Both the position numbers and the translations under genes were made by a program. The notes below the pieces were generated by a model, which was not told the origin of the DNA, made no database searches, and saw nothing but the letters and a program-made list of their open reading frames with translations. From positions 36,062 through 100,061 of the forward strand of contig NZ_MUKP01000020.1 of assembly GCF_002081715.1 (NCBI RefSeq): a stretch of 64,000 nucleotides of DNA. The letters run 5' to 3'. This stretch comes from Nocardia donostiensis. Lineage in GTDB: Bacteria; Actinomycetota; Actinomycetes; Mycobacteriales; Mycobacteriaceae. Positions 59,013 to 64,000 of this stretch are shown here, piece after piece (within the stretch, counting starts at the first letter, position 1; each line of letters begins with the position of its first letter).

Positions 59013-60203
59013 TTAGGCCGCGACCACCTCGATGGGGCGGTCCACAGTGGCTGCCACATGGTGCTTACGAGTCGGCAGACCGAAGGTCGGATGGCTGATG
59101 TTCCAGGGACCTGCTCCGAGAATGGCCGACTTGACGTGCGCGGCGGTCCGGCCGCACAGGGCCCAGGTCTTCGCTCGCGCGTCGCCGTCGACCAGTTGGA
59201 AGATCCCGTCCCTGCGCCCGAGGCTGATGTGGTTGCCCACGTATGACAGCGAGGTCTTCGGGATCTTGCGACCGGTCAGGTCCCCGATGATGGCAGCCGC
59301 CGCCTGCATGCTGGTGTATCCCGCCGAGGCGCAGGACATCGGTAAGGGATGGCCGTTCTCGCCGATGATGTAGACGCTGTCGCCTGCGGCGTAGACCTCC
59401 GGGTGCGAGATCGACCGCATCATGCGGTCGACCGTGATCTGACCGTTGTCCTCGACAGCGAGGCCGCTGGCGGCAGCGATGGGGTGGACAGCGAAGCCTG
59501 CGGCCCACACGGTCGCGTCGGAGGCGAAGACGGTGCCGTCGGCGGTGACGACCCTCGTTGCCTCGACACGTTCGACGGTGGCGTGCTCGTGGACCGTGAC
59601 ACCGAACCGGTCGAAGGCCCGCAGCAGATGCCGGCGGGCCTTCGAACCCAGCCAGCCACCCACTTCGCCGCTGGTGACGAGGGTGACTGCGAGCTCGGGC
59701 CGGGATTCGGCAATCTCGGTGGCGGCCTCGATCGCGGTCAGGTTGCCGCCGACGACCAGCACCGTCCCGTTTCCGCCCAGCTCGTCCAAGCGTCGGCGCA
59801 ATCGCAGTGCCGCCGGCCGCCCGGCGATATGGAAGGCGTGCTCGGCCACGCCTGAGACGCCGTGGTCGGCGGCGGTGCTGCCGAGCGTGTAGAGGAGGGT
59901 GTCGTATCCGAGCTGTTCGGTGCCCTCGCCGTCGGCCACGGTGACGATCCGGCGTTCGGCGTCGACGGCGGTGACGCACGCCAGTCGCAGTCGGATCCCG
60001 GTGCCTGCGAACACCTCCGACAATGCCTGGCTGCGCAGATCTTGGCCGGCTGCGAGCTGGTGCAGGCGCATCCGCTCGACGAAATCGGAGTCGGCGTTGA
60101 CGACAGTGATCTCGACGTCGGCGCGATGAAGGCGGCGGGCGAGGATGCCGGCGGCATAGGCGCCAGCGTATCCGGCCCCGAGGACAATAATGCGGTGCTG
60201 CAT
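59013..60203 (-). CDS. NAD(P)/FAD-dependent oxidoreductase (NDH-2-like)
   Basis: 396 residues from ATG 60203. Two Rossmann motifs: RIIVLGAGYAGAYAAGILARR (FAD) and TVLVVGGNLTAIEAATEIAE (NADH). FAD-binding end: PEVYAAGDSVYIIGENG. It resembles type II NADH dehydrogenases and mycobacterial FAD-dependent oxidoreductases that accompany SigJ. The sigma gene starts 9 bp after it, so they form an operon, as expected for ECF41 systems. It lacks the C-terminal membrane amphipathic segment of true NDH-2. A longer upstream frame is open but not conserved. Confidence 0.87.
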   Translation of the reverse strand: MQHRIIVLGAGYAGAYAAGILARRLHRADVEITVVNADSDFVERMRLHQLAAGQDLRSQALSEVFAGTGIRLRLACVTAVDAERRIVTVADGEGTEQLGYDTLLYTLGSTAADHGVSGVAEHAFHIAGRPAALRLRRRLDELGGNGTVLVVGGNLTAIEAATEIAESRPELAVTLVTSGEVGGWLGSKARRHLLRAFDRFGVTVHEHATVERVEATRVVTADGTVFASDATVWAAGFAVHPIAAASGLAVEDNGQITVDRMMRSISHPEVYAAGDSVYIIGENGHPLPMSCASAGYTSMQAAAAIIGDLTGRKIPKTSLSYVGNHISLGRRDGIFQLVDGDARAKTWALCGRTAAHVKSAILGAGPWNISHPTFGLPTRKHHVAATVDRPIEVVAA

Positions 60204-60663
60204 GACATTGCTCCTGTCTGGTTCGCTTGCCCTCTGAACGAGAAGGCTCCTGGATCCATGACAGGTCTCAACTGTGATGTGAATCACCATAGTTTGTGGT
60301 GATGCCGGCGCAGCGGAGAACGTCCGCCGACGCGGATGTCTACTGGTCGGCGCTGGGCCTGTTGCGCGTCGGGCCGCCGGTCGGTGCGAGTCATCTCGAT
60401 GCGCTGATTCCGCGGCCGAACGCGCCGTACTCGCCGATCCGAAGGCTCGAGTGCGCACTCGAGCCGAAGTACCGACCGTGGGCGACCAGCTGTCCGGTGA
60501 GACGGTGTCAGGGTTTGCCCGTGCGGTGCGCGGTGCGGCGTCGGTAGTGTCGATCGAAGCCGGATCCGGTTGGGTAGGAACCGGTCTGGTCACCAATGCA
60601 GCGCAGGCCAGGCGATGTGTTTTACAGTCAGCCGAGATCGAACGGACGGGCGAAGGGGTAGGA
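60204..60663. other. Intergenic region between the SigJ operon and ESX-type genes
   Basis: 460 bp. It contains a palindrome (60283-60303) and open frames without family similarity; one from about 60296 gives 83 residues (AQRRTSADADVYWSALGLL...) that was not recognised and looks like random coding. The promoters of both flanking operons must be here. Confidence 0.4.
60283..60303. promoter_or_regulatory. 21-bp palindrome upstream of the oxidoreductase-sigma operon
   Basis: ATCACCA (60283-60289) and TGGTGAT (60297-60303), perfect 7-bp inverted arms with a 7-bp spacer, 80 bp upstream of the oxidoreductase ATG. It sits in an AT-rich island of the intergenic region. It could be an operator for a Rrf2- or TetR-type repressor; the usual ECF41 promoter (TGTCACA-like -35) was not found with certainty. 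Confidence 0.5.
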
Positions 60664-60987
60664 ATGGTCGATTCGGTGCATGTCGATCCAGATGCGGTGG
60701 CGACGTATGAGGCAGTGGCCGCCCAGGTCGCTGATGAGTTGACCATCGCGGCAGCACAATTGGCCGCAGGGACCGATCCGGCGCGTATCGGTGCCGGTCT
60801 CGGTCTGCTGGGAGCGGAGTTCGCGACGGAGTTCGCGACCGCGGTGGCTGATGAACAGACCGCGTTGTCGACGGCCTCGGCGCTGGTCGCCGCCTACGGT
60901 CGGGCCGTGAGCGGGTACGCCGCAGCGACCGGTACGGTCGACGATTCGGTGGCCGCCGCGATCACCAAGGCCGGTGAGCAGGCATGA
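60664..60987 (+). CDS. ESX-associated DUF2580/EspC-like protein
   Basis: 107 residues, all-alpha, with the layout of EspC/DUF2580 proteins: VDSVHVDPDAVATYEAVAAQVADELT, then a second helix with LGAEFATEFATAVADEQTALS and a final SGYAAATGTVDDSVAAAI. The C-terminal 'YxxxD' secretion-type pattern is not exact (YAAATGTVDD). It overlaps the next gene (ATGA, 60984-60987). These proteins are substrates or chaperones of type VII secretion; no ESX core (eccC etc.) is in the window. Confidence 0.72.
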   Translation: MVDSVHVDPDAVATYEAVAAQVADELTIAAAQLAAGTDPARIGAGLGLLGAEFATEFATAVADEQTALSTASALVAAYGRAVSGYAAATGTVDDSVAAAITKAGEQA

Positions 60988-62183
60988 AAACAACGGTGAA
61001 CGACCATCCGTTCATCACCAGATGGATGACCCCGCTGCTGGAACTGCGCTCAGCTCTCGGACCCGGCGCCGTGGGCCCGGATGATCCGGTGCTGTCCGGA
61101 CTGATGTCGGCGACCTCGACGGTCGATGCGACCGAAACCACCCAGACCCACGGCTTGCACGCGCTGGAGTCGACGTGGACCGGCCGGACCGCCGATACCG
61201 CGGTGCCTGCGATCCGCACGACCCGCTCGGAGATCGGGGCAGTTGCCGACCGGGGCCCACAGTTCGCGGCGCTGCTGGCCGATGCCCAGTCGACCAGCTC
61301 GCGGGCCGCCCGCAGCGTCGAGGACATCATCGACGACTACCGCCGTGATGCCCGCACGATCCTGGCTACGGCGGAAACCCGGTCCGAAGCCGAGGACGGC
61401 GTGATCGACCGTGCGGCCCAAGCTATCCGGGAGGCGTTGGGTGTGGTCGGTGTTGCTCGCGATGAGATGGAGGGCCACCGCAGCAGGTTGCGGGAAATGG
61501 GTCCGACGACCATGACCACACCGCAGGGTTTCTACCCGACCGGCACCGGCGCCGCAGGGACCGGGCAGCCGCTGCCTCCCGAGGTGGTGGCGCAGCTGCA
61601 GCTGCAGCAGTACCTGATTTCGGCCGGAGTGCAGTTGGGGACAACGGCGATCGACGCCGGGGTCGAGTTGGGCACGAAGATCATCGATCGCATCGCCGAC
61701 GTCGGAATCAAGACGATCGACACCCTCGGCGGGCATGCCGACACCGCGATCCAGACCGCGATCGAGAACCTGGTCGATCCCGACGGCGCCCACGACCGTG
61801 ACGGGGAGACGTCCCCGACATCCCCAGCAGGCACACGGTCCGGTCCGGTGCCGCCGAAGGCGTTCGACTTCGGCGGCGGACCGGCCCCCTCCCCGGGGCA
61901 GTCCGCGCAGTCCAACCCGCCTGCGGCCGCAGTGATCCCACCCCTGTCCCGGAACGAACCGCCTGCTGCGCGTCCGGACACCGCACCCAAACCCGAGAGC
62001 ACCTCACCGGCACGGCCGGGCCCAGCCCAGGGAGGTGTGCTCATTCCGCCGGCCGCGCCACCGGCCGCCGGTGCCGATCAAGAACGTAAGCCCAAGCTCG
62101 AAGGGCAGCTGGGGGTGACTGTGCCCGCGGCACCCGGTCCGACCGCGGTGGTCCCGACGATCGGTGAGGACGACGACCGGTGA
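60984..62183 (+). CDS. ESX-type secreted protein, helical N-terminus with Pro-rich tail (EspB/EspA-like)
   Basis: 399 residues. The N-terminal ~180 residues form a long helical hairpin (LESTWTGRTADTAVPAIRTTRSEI includes a WxG turn at W-T-G, followed by SSRAARSVEDIIDDYRRDARTILA). A central helical region (QLQLQQYLISAGVQLGTTAIDAGVELG) resembles a membrane- or oligomer-forming segment. The last ~130 residues are Pro/Ala/Gly-rich and disordered. This is the form of EspB/PPE-like type VII substrates. It overlaps genes on both sides, indicating a three-gene unit. Confidence 0.7.
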   Translation: MKTTVNDHPFITRWMTPLLELRSALGPGAVGPDDPVLSGLMSATSTVDATETTQTHGLHALESTWTGRTADTAVPAIRTTRSEIGAVADRGPQFAALLADAQSTSSRAARSVEDIIDDYRRDARTILATAETRSEAEDGVIDRAAQAIREALGVVGVARDEMEGHRSRLREMGPTTMTTPQGFYPTGTGAAGTGQPLPPEVVAQLQLQQYLISAGVQLGTTAIDAGVELGTKIIDRIADVGIKTIDTLGGHADTAIQTAIENLVDPDGAHDRDGETSPTSPAGTRSGPVPPKAFDFGGGPAPSPGQSAQSNPPAAAVIPPLSRNEPPAARPDTAPKPESTSPARPGPAQGGVLIPPAAPPAAGADQERKPKLEGQLGVTVPAAPGPTAVVPTIGEDDDR

Positions 62184-63181
62184 GCAACCCCAGCGATCCC
62201 TTCGACCTGGGGTTGCCGATGGTGGCCCAACCACCGAAACCGCCGCGCCGGAGGAAACGCCGCCGGACGCCGCCGCCGGACGCGGACCTCGGCGACGTCG
62301 ACGCCCACACCGGCGACTACCGCGATTGGATCGGCGAGACACCGACCGGGCCCCTGGACCAGGCCGTCACCGGCGACCAGGTCGACGACAACACCGAGGC
62401 ATGGGAGCGGGAACCCGAATACGCCGCGCCTGATGACGAAGTGCGGGCCTATCTCGACGAGCCTGCTGCGCAGCCGCAGACCTTACCGTCGTTGATCGAC
62501 CGCAGCGGTGGGGTCGATACTGTCCGGCGACGCACACCGGCCGAGAAGTCCCGTAGCAGCAGTGTGGGCGGCGGCCGGGGCATGAGCATCCTGATCGGTG
62601 TCGGTATCGCCGTCGCGATTGCCGCCGTCGGTGTCGTCGTCACGGGCACCGGCAGCAGCGAGGACACACCCACCGTCAGCGGCTCGGACGGGAGAACGGC
62701 AGTCGGTGCGCCAACCGCCACCAGTAGCTCGACGGCACCGGCAACGACCACAGTTGTGGCCCCGGCACCGACCGAGCCACCGCATTACGCGGCCGATGGA
62801 TGCGTGCAGCAGCTCGACGGCACCGGCGGTGCGGTGGTCTCCGGTACCCACCCCGGCGGTACGGGATCCGGCCCGGATGCGATCTTCGGCTTCCAGCACT
62901 CCTACTACGTCGCCCGCGACGGTCGGCGTGCCAGAACCTTCGTGACACCGGACGCGCTGGTCGGTGACGCCGATATGCTCCAGCGCGGGATCGTGCTGAC
63001 ACCGGTCGGTACCCGCTACTGCGTCACCATCGCTCCGATACCCGGATCCGCGCCCGAGCAATACCGGGTCGATCTCGTCCAGCAGAAACCCGACCAACCG
63101 CCGACGACCTTCCACCAAATCGTCACCGTGGCCACCCTCAACGGCCATACCCGCATCACCCGTATCGCCACCGCCGAATAA
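62180..63181 (+). CDS. ESX-associated membrane-anchored protein
   Basis: 333 residues. The cytoplasmic N-terminal part is basic (PPRRRKRRR) and then acidic and disordered; one membrane helix lies at about residues 135-157 (MSILIGVGIAVAIAAVGVVVTG); an extracytoplasmic Ser/Thr/Pro linker leads to a folded domain of ~120 residues (DGCVQQLDGTGGAVVSG ... GIVLTPVGTRYCV). This is the pattern of actinobacterial proteins encoded downstream of WXG/DUF2580 genes. A conserved Cys pair (DGCVQQ and RYCVTI) probably forms a disulfide outside the membrane. Function unknown. Confidence 0.68.
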   Translation: MSNPSDPFDLGLPMVAQPPKPPRRRKRRRTPPPDADLGDVDAHTGDYRDWIGETPTGPLDQAVTGDQVDDNTEAWEREPEYAAPDDEVRAYLDEPAAQPQTLPSLIDRSGGVDTVRRRTPAEKSRSSSVGGGRGMSILIGVGIAVAIAAVGVVVTGTGSSEDTPTVSGSDGRTAVGAPTATSSSTAPATTTVVAPAPTEPPHYAADGCVQQLDGTGGAVVSGTHPGGTGSGPDAIFGFQHSYYVARDGRRARTFVTPDALVGDADMLQRGIVLTPVGTRYCVTIAPIPGSAPEQYRVDLVQQKPDQPPTTFHQIVTVATLNGHTRITRIATAE

Positions 63182-63292
63182 CCCCGCCCCCGCGGTGAAC
63201 GCTGCTCCCGCGCCCCGCCCCGAATCGTGATTGCCGTGTGGCGCTCAGGGAAGTACGTGGGTCACATGTACATGTGCCGGGGCGGCTGATAG

Positions 63293-64000
<708 letters not shown>

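Noticed and set aside
57930..59246. 438-codon plus-strand frame across the sigma factor
   Set aside because: Antisense to the intact sigma-factor gene; the same antisense frame appears at the left repeat copy simply because the DNA is duplicated.
60296..60547. Small plus-strand ORF before the ESX-type genes
   Set aside because: Starts inside the palindrome, no family similarity, Arg/Pro/Cys-rich end typical of non-coding GC-rich DNA.
59013..60746. Extension of the oxidoreductase to 577 residues
   Set aside because: Recognisable sequence starts at Met 60203 with the FAD motif; upstream is low-complexity Arg/Pro/Thr sequence and overlaps the promoter palindrome.

Overview
The window is GC-rich actinobacterial DNA, most consistent with Nocardia or a close relative. 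The signs are: many GTG/TTG starts, ATGA/GTGA gene overlaps, ESX-associated proteins without an ESX core, a lipoprotein class A beta-lactamase with the SDG motif of Nocardia/Mycobacterium enzymes, a KstD-like flavoprotein, PucR/TetR regulators, a SigJ/ECF41-type sigma factor and several P450/flavin oxidoreductases. No rRNA, tRNA, CRISPR array or intact insertion sequence was seen. The assignment is by gene content only.

Layout. (1) 0.2-7.3 kb: an AraC regulator, then a five-gene beta-oxidation-type operon (thiolase/lipid-transfer protein, SRPBCC protein, MaoC-type hydratase, short-chain dehydrogenase, tandem acyl-CoA dehydrogenase) behind an inverted-repeat operator and closed by a hairpin. 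(2) 7.4-13.7 kb: a TetR regulator, then an operon of HSL-type esterase, SDR, ferritin-like di-iron protein and Baeyer-Villiger-type monooxygenase, then a MerR regulator. (3) 14.0-31.6 kb: the metabolic centre. A complete six-component soluble di-iron monooxygenase of the toluene-4-monooxygenase type runs directly into a tautomerase, PxpA, a biotin carrier protein, a biotin carboxylase, PxpB and PxpC. A 17-bp-stem terminator separates this operon from a convergent second AHS1/AHS2 pair that resembles the carboxyltransferase part of urea carboxylase. A PucR regulator, an SRPBCC protein, a succinate-semialdehyde-type dehydrogenase, a CitE-like lyase and a DadA-like amino-acid dehydrogenase follow.

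(4) 31.6-44.7 kb: a second PucR regulator and mixed single genes: ferritin-like protein, an aminoglycoside nucleotidyltransferase/phosphotransferase divergent pair, a methyltransferase that seems to start at ATT, an M20 amidohydrolase, a frameshifted TRIC channel gene, an NhaA-thioredoxin fusion, a zinc alcohol dehydrogenase, a beta-lactamase and a UbiG-like methyltransferase. (5) 44.7-51.3 kb: flavoproteins, a stand-alone LuxR helix-turn-helix protein, LuxR-type operator-like palindromes, a decayed VOC/membrane-protein mosaic and a DUF488 protein.

(6) 51.3-59.0 kb: a cassette bounded by two direct copies of an ECF sigma-factor gene, the left one truncated and internally deleted, the right one intact. 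Inside are a P450 that lacks the ExxR arginine, a small ORF plus hairpin, a radical SAM enzyme with extra cysteines, a canonical P450, a GNAT acetyltransferase and a LysE exporter. This looks like a small natural-product or peptide-modification locus. (7) 59.0-64.0 kb: the oxidoreductase paired with the sigma factor, three ESX-associated genes and a methyltransferase that runs off the right edge.

The two best candidates for undescribed biology are the monooxygenase + PxpABC + split biotin-carboxylase locus with its second carboxyltransferase-like pair, and the sigma-repeat-flanked P450/radical SAM/P450 cassette.
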